32,661 bases of DNA from CBDCUE01 sp965222515 (GCA_965222515.1 CBDCUE010000002.1:1-32661); one strand, 5' to 3'; shown: positions 8,060-16,916, counted from the stretch's first letter. A program made the numbers and translations. Notes: a model not told the origin generated them from the letters alone.

Positions 8060-8089
8060 TAGTCCTGCAAACGAAGGTTTGATTGACTA
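8060..8089. promoter_or_regulatory. 30-base two-step stem-loop upstream of the ORF6N gene
   Basis: TAGTC (8060-8064) pairs with GACTA (8085-8089), and CAAAC (8068-8072) with GTTTG (8077-8081), around a GAAG loop, with symmetrical 3-base internal loops. It lies 20 bases upstream of the ORF6N start, a position suited to an operator or leader hairpin. A T-rich stretch follows on the plus strand, so a terminator is also possible. Confidence 0.35.
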
Positions 8090-8276
8090 GTTAATTTTTG
8101 TGTTTTAAGTAGTGGTTATTGGTAATTTAATTAGTAGATTATTTAAAGTCAATTATATATATAACAAAATATAATAATTTACTACAAAACCTCTTGCATA
8201 ATATTTTCTCTGTTTTAATAAATATCTTGGGATTTGGGGCAAAGTCCCATTCAAAAAACAAATCAATTAAAAGAAA

Positions 8277-9666
8277 CTAAAAACCCAACCCTTTGGACTT
8301 AGTTTTTTTGAGTAAATCGTTGATAGAGTCCAAAGCATCAGCCAGCTCTGCTCTTTCTTTATCATTAGATGTTTTAAAATTATCTATCAAAAATTCTCTA
8401 GCATTTTTTAAATCTGAGTTTTGTTTTTTTACCATATCTTTAATAATAGCTTTTCTGTTTTTTTTCTTTGCAAATTCCGTTGGCAAATTAATGTTTTCTA
8501 TTTTTTTAATAATTGCTTTATCCGTATTATCAAAACTTTTGAGCATATCATCTTTTAACCTGCTAAACTCATTTATGCTTATCTTGCTCATTTCTTTTTT
8601 TATTTTTATTAAATTTCTATGCAGTTTATGTAATTTTCTTGCCTCCTTAGGTTCATATTGTTTTCTAGAATCTACATATTTAATTAAACTTTGAGTTTGT
8701 TTCAAAATACTAGATTTTGCTACATAACTATTTCTGTTTTCTTCTCCTGTAATAATTTTACTTTGATACCAAGTTTTTCGTTCTTTCAAAAAAGTTTCTT
8801 TTTGTATTATTTGATCTAAATTTCTATCTTTTCTCAAAGTAGATTCTCTTCCTATTCCCATTGATTTTAAATGCTTAGCAAACTCCCTTCTCAAAACAAA
8901 TAAATCTCCTTTGTCAAAATGTAATTTTTTATCTTTATCTAAAATATTTCTATTATTTGCCACCAAATGAAAATGCAAATTATCTGTATCATTATGAGTT
9001 GCAAAAACATATCTAAAACCAGCGGATTTAAAATTTTCATTTAAAAACCTTCTAAAAGCAAACTGAGCTGTTCTAACATTTTCTTTACCTCCTACAGAAA
9101 ATAAAATATGTGTTGTATCAGCTCCACGAATCTTTAAATCTATTTTTTTACCCTCTTTATCCAACTTATATTTATTTGCAACAAAATCGTTTAATTGTTT
9201 CAACCTCTCCCCTTTTTCTTCATTCAACCCTATTAGATCTTTTATAGCAGATAAGCTTTTTCTTTCTTTAGTTAATTTAGCTAATTCCTCTGTTTTCCAA
9301 CTTTGTTTTTCTTTTGCTTCATCAGAAATAAAATCTTTACTCCATTCCTCCAAAATTTTCTCTCTATCACTCTTAAATCTAATAATTTGCTCTTGATCTC
9401 TATCATCTTCTAATATCACTTTATCACTCTTTCCCTCCCTTGCTATATAATCTAGAACATTTCTAATTTGATTGTTTCCTGTGGCTTGAGAAATAATTTT
9501 TATTACTGCTTGAGGATTTGATGATTTTAAACTTTTTAAATAAGAACTATCTTTAAATCTATTTTTTAAAAACTAAATTAATTTTTCCACTTTCTTGATA
9601 AATAGGTTTTTTTTGTTTCTTCCAATCAAGATTTTTCTCTAAATGTTTATTTAAAAATACTCCCAT
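8277..9666 (-). CDS. mobA: MobA/VirD2-type relaxase, frameshifted near the N-terminus
   Basis: This enzyme would nick oriT, attach covalently through a tyrosine and pilot the strand through VirD4 and the VirB channel. From the ATG at 9666 the first frame gives about 35 residues and stops in a T/A run (9562-9572 on the plus strand). A +1 shift gives QAVIKIISQATGNNQ and LDYIARE, a plausible motif I with the nucleophile Tyr, continuing without interruption into the 380-residue frame from 9419. That frame has THILFSVGG (motif II) and HNDTDNLHFHLVAN (motif III, metal-binding His). The long Lys-rich helical tail ends SKGLGF. The full product would be about 463 residues. The ATG is one base after the upstream toxin stop, so they are one operon. 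Whether slippage repairs the gene is unknown. Confidence 0.85.
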
Positions 9667-9667
9667 T

Positions 9668-9967
9668 TTATATTACTCTTTTTGATTTTACAAAAACATC
9701 AATAAATAAAACAACTAACTCTTTATCTTTCTTTTCAAAAACAATTCTAAAACCTCCTGACTTGCCTTTGTTATTATTAGATGATCTTACTCTTGTTTTA
9801 TAAATATTTTGTCTATCCTTTAACTTAATTGCTTTAGCAAAGTTTCCCTTTTCTAACTCTATAATAAGGGCAAGCATATCATTATCAATAGAACGATGCT
9901 TCTTTGCTAACTTTTTTAAGTTTTTCCTAAAATTTTCATTAAATAAAATTTTATATTTTTTAATCAT
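9668..9967 (-). CDS. RelE-type toxin
   Basis: A 99-residue basic protein with features of RelE-superfamily toxins: an N-terminal helical hairpin (FRKNLKKLAKKHRSIDNDM), then KTRVRSSNNNKGKSGGFRIVF, corresponding to the KGKSGGFR core seen in many family members, and a final strand pair. RelE proteins cleave mRNA on the ribosome. It lies between a broken antitoxin and the relaxase, overlapping the former and one base from the latter. The toxin frame is intact although the antitoxin frame is not. Confidence 0.78.
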   Translation of the reverse strand: MIKKYKILFNENFRKNLKKLAKKHRSIDNDMLALIIELEKGNFAKAIKLKDRQNIYKTRVRSSNNNKGKSGGFRIVFEKKDKELVVLFIDVFVKSKRVI

Positions 9968-10246
9968 CTTTTAATTTTTTTAACAAACTTCTAACTGTTT
10001 CTCCTGTAATTTTTTTGTCTCTTTCACTCATTTCTTCTAATCTTCTCTCTATCGTTTTATTTTTCTACCAATATTTCTGCATTTGTTAATTCTGAATCCT
10101 CTATAAAAATATTTTCTTTTTTTGGTAAATGTTTTTGTAAAGCTCGTTTTAAAATAAAATCTTTCATAGTTAAATATTTCCATTGCAGAATATATTTTTA
10201 TATATTGCCTTTGTTTTTCTGTAACTTCTATTGTTATTCTAGCCAT
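9960..10246 (-). pseudogene. Frameshifted ribbon-helix-helix antitoxin
   Basis: The start reads MARITIEVTEKQRQYIKIYSA, typical of a short ribbon-helix-helix or similar antitoxin N-terminus. The sense then moves to a second frame (MKDFILKRALQKHLPKK to ELTNAEILVEK) and to a third (TIERRLEEMSERDKKI to VRSLLKKLKDD), ending in a stop that overlaps the toxin ATG. Put together, this makes a protein of roughly 95 residues with two single-base shifts. It would be the cognate antitoxin of the RelE-type toxin if intact. The zero frame alone encodes a 65-residue protein with a scrambled C-terminus. Confidence 0.62.
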
Positions 10247-10326
10247 AATTTATTTTTATTAGTTATTAGTTATACTATATAAGATATGTCATAAATTGTC
10301 AACTTATAACAAATTATCAATCATTT

Positions 10327-10707
10327 TTAATTAGTTTTTACTTTTATTAATTCTGCAATACGATCTTGTAAAAGCACTATGTTGTTAATTGTATCTTCAT
10401 AGAGAGATTTTAGCTCAATTAAATTTTTATCAGGTTCTTTTGAATTCAAAACATCTAAATTCATATGAAAAGCAATTTGATTTATGTTGCTATTTATTTT
10501 TCCTAATTTTCCAAATTCTTTTTTTAGAAAATCAACCTGCTCATTTGATAATGTAAAAACTCTTTTTTTATTGTTTAGCAAACTTCTTAAATATTCACTT
10601 TTTGATAGTTTTTCTCTAGAACTTAATTTTTCTAATAACAATCTCTCTGCATGATTTAATCTAATGCTAGTTACATTTCTAAAATCCTCAATTTTGTTTT
10701 TTGCCAT
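10327..10707 (-). CDS. mobC: MobC-like relaxosome accessory protein
   Basis: A 126-residue protein beginning with a ribbon-helix-helix unit (VTSIRLNHAERLLLEKLS, then SKSEYLRSLL) and followed by the LGKINSNINQIAFHMN segment. That resembles the LxxIGxNLNQIA motif of MobC/relaxosome proteins. Such proteins bind oriT and help the relaxase open the nic region. It is the first gene of the minus-strand mob operon, and its upstream DNA contains a hairpin and tandem repeats that could be oriT. Confidence 0.78.
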   Translation of the reverse strand: MAKNKIEDFRNVTSIRLNHAERLLLEKLSSREKLSKSEYLRSLLNNKKRVFTLSNEQVDFLKKEFGKLGKINSNINQIAFHMNLDVLNSKEPDKNLIELKSLYEDTINNIVLLQDRIAELIKVKTN

Positions 10708-10731
10708 AATTCTATATTATTTGTTTTTTTA

Positions 10732-10753
10732 AAATGGCTGTTGTTCAGCATTT
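10732..10753. repeat. Hairpin upstream of mobC (possible oriT element)
   Basis: AAATGGCTG and CAGCATTT form a stem with one bulged G and a five-base loop. It is 25 bases upstream of the mobC start. Inverted repeats next to a nic site are typical of oriT, but no nic consensus could be assigned. Confidence 0.35.
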
Positions 10754-10872
10754 AAAAAAAACATTTTATTATGTATTACATTTATACTATCCTGCATATA
10801 ATAAATCAATTCATTTTCTCCTTTTCTTTGCAACAGAGGTGTAAATTTGATGTTTTTTTGCATATTGCAGAT

Positions 10873-10970
10873 GCAAATGAGAAAAATAGGGGTGCAAATA
10901 GTGAAAACAGGGGTGCAAATAGTGAAAACAGGGGTGCAAATGAAACAAATAGGGGTGTAAATGGCAAAAC
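10873..10970. repeat. Five tandem 21-bp direct repeats
   Basis: Units start at 10873, 10894, 10915, 10936 and 10957, each beginning GCAAAT (GTAAAT in the last) and ending in AGGGGT in the first four. The middle two are identical. The GC-rich GGGGTGCAAAT core contrasts with the AT-rich surroundings. Position upstream of mobC suggests protein-binding sites at oriT or iterons. The open frame through them (NRGANSE-like repeats) is probably incidental because 21 is a multiple of three. Confidence 0.75.
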
Positions 10971-11003
10971 TGACAAAAAAAAAGGGGAGCGTTAAAAATA
11001 ACC

Positions 11004-11305
11004 ATGATTGTTACTGGGCATTTTATTTATTTTGGCAGAAGATACTTAGGGTTATCTATTGAGTATTTGTCAGAATTTTCTACTATACCTATTACAACCC
11101 TTAGAAAACACGAAAATCAGAAGGGGTTGGTAAAAAGAGGGGGACTTCTATGGTATTTCTAGAATATTAGATTTATACAAGCAAAACGGTATTACTCTTA
11201 GTTTAGAATCTAATAAAATAATTATTTATGCTCCGTTAGAATTAGATGAAGTGAAAAGCCTTAGCAGCTGATTTTACAAGTCAAGAAATAGAGGAAGTGT
11301 CTTAA
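11004..11305 (+). pseudogene. Decayed XRE-type helix-turn-helix regulator
   Basis: The first frame (ATG at 11004) reads GRRYLGLSIEYLSEFSTIPITTLRKHEN, resembling the DNA-binding helices of small XRE-family regulators, and stops at 11163. A second frame continues with RILDLYKQNGITL, like the usual C-terminal part of these proteins, to a stop near 11271. A third frame carries ALAADFTSQEIEEVS to 11305. At least two frameshifts are needed to join these. Family assignment is by resemblance only. Confidence 0.45.
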
Positions 11306-11398
11306 TTATATAAAAACACATTTTTAAAAAAAGTTATAAAATTGTGCTAAAAAGATTTTAGTAAAAAAATACAAAATTAAATTTTAAACTTAAAAAAG

Positions 11399-11677
11399 AT
11401 GCTTAAATTTAATAGATATGATATCATTTTGATATCATTAACAATATTGTTGCACTCACCCCTTAGTTATCTAAAAACCCTGCTTTTTATCCAGCCATTC
11501 TTGCAAAGACCAAAAGCACCATCAGTGCAACAGGTGTATATACTTATTTTCAGCTTAGCTGTTCTTATTATTGGTTTTTATTCTTTTTATTTTATGGTAT
11601 TTTTTTCTTCCAGCCCTTCGGCATTTGAGAACTTAACTTTTTCTGTATTGCTTATTAGTAGTTTTTTTATTGTTTAA
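11399..11677 (+). CDS. Possible small membrane protein
   Basis: A 92-residue open frame with three hydrophobic stretches (about residues 8-30, 46-69 and 80-92). No family is recognised and no strong ribosome binding site is visible. In such AT-rich DNA hydrophobic frames arise by chance, so it may not be a gene. Confidence 0.25.
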   Translation: MLKFNRYDIILISLTILLHSPLSYLKTLLFIQPFLQRPKAPSVQQVYILIFSLAVLIIGFYSFYFMVFFSSSPSAFENLTFSVLLISSFFIV

Positions 11678-11790
11678 CTGGCTCACTTTTAACTAGCATA
11701 ACTATTAATAACAAAAATTTTATGATAACAAAAAAACTCTTAAAATAAGATTATAAAGGTAATGAATTTTATAATTAGTCGCACCTAAAT

Positions 11791-13457
11791 AGAGTCTGCT
11801 GAATTAGATAATATTTTCCAATAAAAAATTAATTCTTTCCAAAAGACATTTTTTTAAATTTTAAAAATATATTTTCAAATTATTTTTTAATCCATTTTTA
11901 GTTTTTTATTTAATTTTTAATGTAATATTTGTATTAAACCTCTCTTAATGCTTTAAATAAGTTAAAACTAACCATAGCTATACTAGTTTGAATGGCAGCT
12001 CCATTCATAGTTTTCAACACTATTTTATTTAATGTGTAATCTTTTTTTAAATTTCCTATTACCCCCTCAACTCTAGACCTTGATTTCCTCAATTTCCTTT
12101 TTTCTAATTTTTGCTTAGCTGTAGATTTTCCTTGATTCTTAAGACTATGTTTTATATCAAAACTCTTTAATAAAGCTTTATTATCAAACGAAGAATAACC
12201 ATCATCTATCAGAACCTTCTTCGGCAATCTCTCAAATCTATCTTGATGATTTGCTAAACTATTCTTTAATTCTAACTTCTCATTAAATGCCCTATGCTCT
12301 ACTTTATCACTAAACACATAACCATCTGTTAAAGCTATATGTGCCTTTGCTCCAAATTCTGTTTTTTTACCTCCTTCCTTGCCTCTTTTGATTGGTCTTA
12401 CAAATGGTTGGTCAAAACTTATTATTCTGCCTGGAATACTTGTAACCTTTTCTTTGTATTTTCTTTGTTGTTGCCTAAAAATCTCTTTTCCTACTACTAA
12501 CTTTTTTTCTATTTCCTTTATTAACCCTTGTAAACCCACCTCCTCAATCAATCCTAACTGAAAATTACCAGACGATAATTTCTTCTTTGCTCCCTTTATT
12601 ATTGCTACCAATTGATTAATATTTCTATTAGTAAAATTCAACATTTTCCTAGTTGCCTTATTTATTACTTTCTTGTTCTTCTGCTTCTTTTTTGCAAAAT
12701 CTAAATATACTTTCTTTGCTTTTCTTTTGTAAGTTCTTATCTTCTCTTCTATTTTGAACTTTTTTTTTAATATATCTATTTGCTTAATTGCATAACTTCT
12801 TACAGTATTAAGCAATTTTACATCATTTGGATATTCTATTTTACTCTCAAACACTGTACCATCAAGCAACAATTCTTTTCCTTTGACAAACCTTTTATCC
12901 TTTAGCACCTCTAATATTTCTGATTCAAATTTTAAAAAATACTCTGCTCCTAATTTATTTCTTCTTTTTGTTAATAAGCTAGGATCCATCACTTTTGTTA
13001 TCTTGCTTACAAAAGTATCATAACCACAAAAATATTGAAAATATGGATTTTCATAAAAATATTCTAATATCTCAACATCACTCAAACCTAATCTTACTTT
13101 ACCGATAAGCAAACCTAGCACTAATTTAGCTGATTTTACCACTCCCAATCTTTTAGGATCAAAATATTTATCATGAAGTGCAATCAAATTATCCCAAGGA
13201 ACTAGCTCTGATAATTTTATCCATCTGTTGTTTTCGTCTAACTTACCTCCAAAAGGCATCATATCTGCAAATAATGGTAATGTTCTCATAGCAATGTCTA
13301 AAAAAAATTATATTTTTTTCTAAAAAAGTGCAAAGGTTTTCTCGTCATTATCTTCAAACCTTTGCATTTTTACTCAAAAATCTAACATAAATATACCACT
13401 CAAACCCTTATAATACAACCCTTTTCCTTGCTTTTTTTACCTAATTCAGCAGACTCT
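11791..13457 (-). mobile_element. Complete IS-B copy B2
   Basis: Ends are AGAGTCTGCTGAATTAG at 11791 and its reverse complement ending at 13457, a 17-bp perfect inverted repeat. The element is flanked by AAAT on both sides (11787-11790 and 13458-13461), a 4-bp target duplication; counting shared end bases it could be up to 6 bp. Length is 1667 bp. Confidence 0.92.
11934..13289 (-). CDS. IS-B transposase, DDE type, IS5/IS1182-like
   Basis: A full-length 451-residue transposase. The N-terminal domain has LVLGLLIGKVRLGLSDVEI and ENPYFQYFCG, a signature of this group also found in the IS-A transposase. Catalytic residues are Asp143 in LLDGTVF, the second Asp in LIDDGYS, and the Glu in RSRVEGVIGNLKK, which fits R(3)E(6)K. 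A Lys-rich insertion lies between the first and second Asp. The frame is intact, so this copy may be active and could mobilise B1 ends only in trans. A terminator-like hairpin precedes the start codon. Confidence 0.92.
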   Translation of the reverse strand: MRTLPLFADMMPFGGKLDENNRWIKLSELVPWDNLIALHDKYFDPKRLGVVKSAKLVLGLLIGKVRLGLSDVEILEYFYENPYFQYFCGYDTFVSKITKVMDPSLLTKRRNKLGAEYFLKFESEILEVLKDKRFVKGKELLLDGTVFESKIEYPNDVKLLNTVRSYAIKQIDILKKKFKIEEKIRTYKRKAKKVYLDFAKKKQKNKKVINKATRKMLNFTNRNINQLVAIIKGAKKKLSSGNFQLGLIEEVGLQGLIKEIEKKLVVGKEIFRQQQRKYKEKVTSIPGRIISFDQPFVRPIKRGKEGGKKTEFGAKAHIALTDGYVFSDKVEHRAFNEKLELKNSLANHQDRFERLPKKVLIDDGYSSFDNKALLKSFDIKHSLKNQGKSTAKQKLEKRKLRKSRSRVEGVIGNLKKDYTLNKIVLKTMNGAAIQTSIAMVSFNLFKALREV

Positions 13458-13490
13458 AAATAATTACATTTTTAGTTAAATTAACAATTA

Positions 13491-14824
13491 TTAAATAATA
13501 AAAAGTGTGTTTTTTCTTAAAAAAATACTTTTTATTACAAAAATTACCATTTGGATTTTGGCAAAAAGATAACTATCTATGCAGTTTAACAGCTTTCTTA
13601 AGTTAAATCCCATAGCAGTTGCTATTGCCATTCATATTATCGCCCATTTTTCCTTTAAGATAACATCTTGCCCCCCTTGAGCCATCATTTTTAATATGAC
13701 CTATCACTGGCTCTATCGCATTTCTTCGTTTTTGATATTTCTTTTGCAAAATAGATAATGTTTTCTTTCTTGTTCTTGCCACAATAACATTTTTATCTTT
13801 TATTCCATGACCTTTATAGCCTTGATCAACATAAACCTTCCTAAAACTCTTGCCACTCAACCTTTCTGCTTGTTCCAAATTAGATTTTAATGTATGTCCA
13901 TCATACGGATTGTTATCAAATGATTTTGCTCCTAAAACAAAATTTGACCTAGAACTTACTACAAAACCTACTTTACAACCAAACTCATATTTCTTGTGAG
14001 CTTTTCCCTTACTTATGCAACTCACATCTTCATGCCATGAATAAATCTTATTCTTATCCGTTCTTTGCTGATTGTAAATTAACTTTGCTCTTAGCAATGC
14101 TTGAAATAATTTACTATTGTTTTTCAAATCTCCTTTCTTATTATCAATATCCCTTATTACTCTACCCAAATAATTCTTTACTTTCTTCTGTTCTGCTTTT
14201 CTACCCTTTCTTGACATACTGTATCTCGCTGACATAAAAAGACTCTTTTTACCAACTATTCTATAATTCTGCCTCAATTTATACCCTCTGCTTCTGCCAA
14301 CTTTACCAAACTCTCCCTTGCTTTATGGTACAGCTTAGTATCTGTAGGATAAGTTATTGCTTTTTTTGAACTGTGTTATCTACTGTTACTCTTTTAAAAT
14401 CAGCTGATTTTAAAACTTTTGTATTTTTTGCTATTTCTATTGTTTCTGACAATAAATATTCCATTCCTTCTTCTCCTATTCTTTTTCTAAAATACACCAA
14501 ATTCTCTGGAACTGTTGGTAACTTATGCTCAAAATATCTACTTCCACAAAAATATTGATAATATGGATTCTCTACCCAAAGCTCACATATTTTTTCATCA
14601 GATTGTTTTTCTACTTCTTTTAACATCAATAATCCACACATTAACCTTATGGGAAGCCCACCTCTACCTAAATTACTATATTTTAATGAAAATTTCTCTT
14701 CCATGCTTCTCCAATCTACTAATTTTGATAATATTACTAGTTTATGCTTCATATTTATGATATTTACTAATTCATTTCTGAACATATCCATATCATTTCC
14801 TGTTTGGTGAGTTTTGTGTAACAT
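13491..14824 (-). pseudogene. IS-A transposase of copy A2, multiply frameshifted
   Basis: orfA (14824-14354) is intact and ends after the slippery A AAA AAG (complement of 14360-14366). In orfB one T is missing near 14278 compared with A3, shifting the frame, and the 3' end has the extra G also seen in A1. The remaining open part (14277-13603) retains the second Asp and the Glu. Loss of two frames makes the copy non-functional. Confidence 0.87.
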
Positions 14825-14934
14825 TTTTGCAAGGTTTTAAGAGTTATTGGTAATAAGCTTGTGTTTTTACTATGCAAATTATACAAAAAAAACCTTATAC
14901 TGCAAGGCTTTTTATAGTTTTTTAGGGACGACTA

Positions 14935-15070
14935 ATTATGCAGGTTGATTTGATGGTGATAAATTTATGCCCATATTATAACCTAATCCTTTTATAATAG
15001 AAAAAACTGTTTCTAATTTTGGCTTTACTTTTCCTGTTAAAATTTTATATAACCTTTCATACACTTAAAT
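14935..15070 (-). pseudogene. HigA-type antitoxin remnant
   Basis: The minus strand encodes RLYKILTGKVKPKLETVF followed by SIIKGLGYNMGINLSPSNQPA and a stop just before IS-A2. This resembles the C-terminal part of XRE-type antidote proteins, where RxxLYKALSxxGNPxxxT precedes a VLKALGLKL helix. The N-terminal part is missing or frameshifted and no partner toxin is visible. Confidence 0.5.
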
Positions 15071-15104
15071 ACAGACCTCCTTAAATCGATTTGACCAATT
15101 CTTT

Positions 15105-16916
15105 CTACATTATACCACAATATTTGGATGATCCTACCTTGCCAACATTTTGGACTTTTTGTCTTGTATTAGGAGTACTGTTGTTAACTATAGACTCATT
15201 AAACTCTATATTATCATCATATTTAGGAGAATGATTGATGGTTGAAAAGAAATCATTAATAGACCCTGCTCTTACAGAACTATGTAAACTGCTATCTATT
15301 TCTGCAGATTTGTTTTCCTCTGATGTTTTTTCTTTATAACTATCAACAATATTTTTAATAAAATCATCCAATGATACACTAGCATTTACTAGTGTATCAT
15401 TATTCTCTATTTTTGGTTTAGCATCATAGGCACAATCCAATATTATCTTGAATAATTCTTGTTTATCTAGTTGAATCTTTTTTGATGTAATTTCCTTTTG
15501 CTCAATGAGATCCATTATTAAAGAACCTAAAAATAGGTGATTATTGTTAAACAATTTTAATAGATCTTTTAGGGCTTCTATTTTATCATTATTAGGAATT
15601 CCAAACCTTCTTTTTACAGCAGGGATAATTCCTCCACAAACTTTCTTAGCAAAAGCTGATGCAATAGCACCAGCTCCTCCTCCCAATGAGCTTGTTGCTG
15701 CTATAAGGACTATCGTACTTTCTTTAGAAAGGTTTGCACTATTAGAAGCTATATAACCCACATACCCTCCTAGACCAGCTAGAGACATACTTCCTGCTAC
15801 CTCTACCGCAACTTCTGTCTTTTTATAATATTCTGTCTTCATTTCTTGCATGCAACTAGCTAAGCCTCTGTGTAATATTACAATATTATCATATAAAATT
15901 GAATTGTTTGTCATTAAAGAAGCACATTTTTCATTTCTTGTTTTTGAAAGATCTTGATCATGTAAACTCCCAAACGACATTATGCTATTTCTACCTCCTA
16001 TATCACCTTGCTCTCCGTTTCTGGATTCTTCTATCTGATTAGCTTCTTTATCTGCATTGCCTTGAGCCTTATTGAGAATTTCTATTTCAATGGTATTTAA
16101 TGCTAATCTTTCTTCTGTTAATTGGTTATTAGTGCTAATGCTATCTAATGCTGAACCCTCTTCTTTTCTTTGCTTATCGTTATTGTTAATTTCATATCTT
16201 TCTTTAACAGCCGAAACATAATATTTATTGTTATCCAACTTACAATTTACATATAGCAAATGTTGCAATAACCGCTTACTTTCTTCTGTATTATTTTCAT
16301 TTAAATTATTATTTTTATAAGGATCTATATTTGTATTAGTAGCTGTCTTGTTAATTGTACTTTTTGACTCATTATATTTATCGTAAAATGCATCTATTAT
16401 TCTTTTTCTTGCACCAATAGCCACAGTGTTGTTCTCAAATAGCAATGGGTTTTCTCTCTTTTCCAAAACAAGCCCTATATTTTGTGTATTTTTGTCTATA
16501 ATTGATGCTATAAATGTTTTCACCTTTGCTTCTTCTGCCTCAGTCTTTGCTGTTATTGCCATAGCCTCTGCTGTTTCTGCCCTATTGTTTGCTGTTGTTG
16601 CCATAGCCTCTGCTGTTTCTGCCCTATTGTTTGCTGTTGTTGCCATAGCCTCTGCTATTTTTCCCCTATTATTTGCCTCTTCTAACAATCTTTTCATTTT
16701 GTTGTCTTTTCCTATTTGTTGTATTATCTCAAAAGCTTTTCTTATCTCATCTGGATTTAAAATATCTGGATTTAAACATTCTAATCTATTTCCAAGAGTT
16801 ATTTGTTCATCAGTTAACCCTATCCCTATAATAGATTCTTGTTTTAAATAAGCATATGCTTCCTCAGCCTGTTCTATTGTTATACATAATGTTTCTGAGT
16901 TTTTCGTAAATGGCAT
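15105..16916 (-). CDS. 603-aa coiled-coil/glycine-zipper protein with a C-terminal CaaX-like motif
   Basis: No family recognised and no signal peptide. Residues 81-122 are three 14-residue repeats (core NNRAETAEAMATT), predicted coiled coil. A disordered Asn/Glu-rich middle follows. Residues 372-432 hold two hydrophobic, glycine-rich stretches (SMSLAGLGGYVGYIA and TIVLIAATSSLGGGAGAIASAF), suited to a membrane-inserting hairpin. The acidic C-terminus ends KYCGIM, whose last four residues fit a CaaX prenylation box with X=Met. In a bacterium this would matter only after delivery into a eukaryotic cytosol, so an effector role is a hypothesis. A truncated paralogue lies at 2249-2707. It sits between the origin region and IS-A2. 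Confidence 0.7.
   Translation of the reverse strand: MPFTKNSETLCITIEQAEEAYAYLKQESIIGIGLTDEQITLGNRLECLNPDILNPDEIRKAFEIIQQIGKDNKMKRLLEEANNRGKIAEAMATTANNRAETAEAMATTANNRAETAEAMAITAKTEAEEAKVKTFIASIIDKNTQNIGLVLEKRENPLLFENNTVAIGARKRIIDAFYDKYNESKSTINKTATNTNIDPYKNNNLNENNTEESKRLLQHLLYVNCKLDNNKYYVSAVKERYEINNNDKQRKEEGSALDSISTNNQLTEERLALNTIEIEILNKAQGNADKEANQIEESRNGEQGDIGGRNSIMSFGSLHDQDLSKTRNEKCASLMTNNSILYDNIVILHRGLASCMQEMKTEYYKKTEVAVEVAGSMSLAGLGGYVGYIASNSANLSKESTIVLIAATSSLGGGAGAIASAFAKKVCGGIIPAVKRRFGIPNNDKIEALKDLLKLFNNNHLFLGSLIMDLIEQKEITSKKIQLDKQELFKIILDCAYDAKPKIENNDTLVNASVSLDDFIKNIVDSYKEKTSEENKSAEIDSSLHSSVRAGSINDFFSTINHSPKYDDNIEFNESIVNNSTPNTRQKVQNVGKVGSSKYCGIM
16558..16680 (-). repeat. 42-bp coding tandem repeats
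   Basis: Three near-identical 42-bp units start at 16558, 16600 and 16642 (each beginning GCCATAGCC on the plus strand). They encode the 14-residue repeats of the 603-aa protein. The near identity at DNA level indicates recent expansion or slippage. Confidence 0.85.

Larger units (their letters stand above)
11778..14932 (-). mobile_element. IS-A copy A2 carrying a nested IS-B
   Basis: Both IS-A ends are present (GTCGCACC at 11778 and GGGACGAC ending at 14932), flanked by TA on each side (11776-11777 and 14933-14934). IS-B copy B2 lies inside, 13 bp from the right end of IS-A, leaving the outer ends intact, so the 3.15-kb nest could in principle move as one unit. The internal IS-A transposase is broken. 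Confidence 0.9.

Noticed and set aside
8220..8270. Relaxase terminator at GGGA...TCCC near 8231-8252
   Set aside because: The stem needs a bulge and no T run follows on the minus strand; too weak to list as a feature.
8293..8694. 133-aa hydrophobic plus-strand frame inside the relaxase
   Set aside because: Antisense of a Lys-rich helical tail gives Phe/Leu/Ser-rich frames; the relaxase is the real gene.
10811..11005. His/Cys-rich 64-aa minus-strand frame over the 21-bp repeats
   Set aside because: It is the antisense reading of a direct repeat whose period is a multiple of three; no start signal or homologue.
11160..11271. TubC-like docking domain in the second frame of the decayed HTH gene
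   Set aside because: The match is a short LYKQNGITL-type pattern and fits the normal C-terminus of small XRE-type regulators better.
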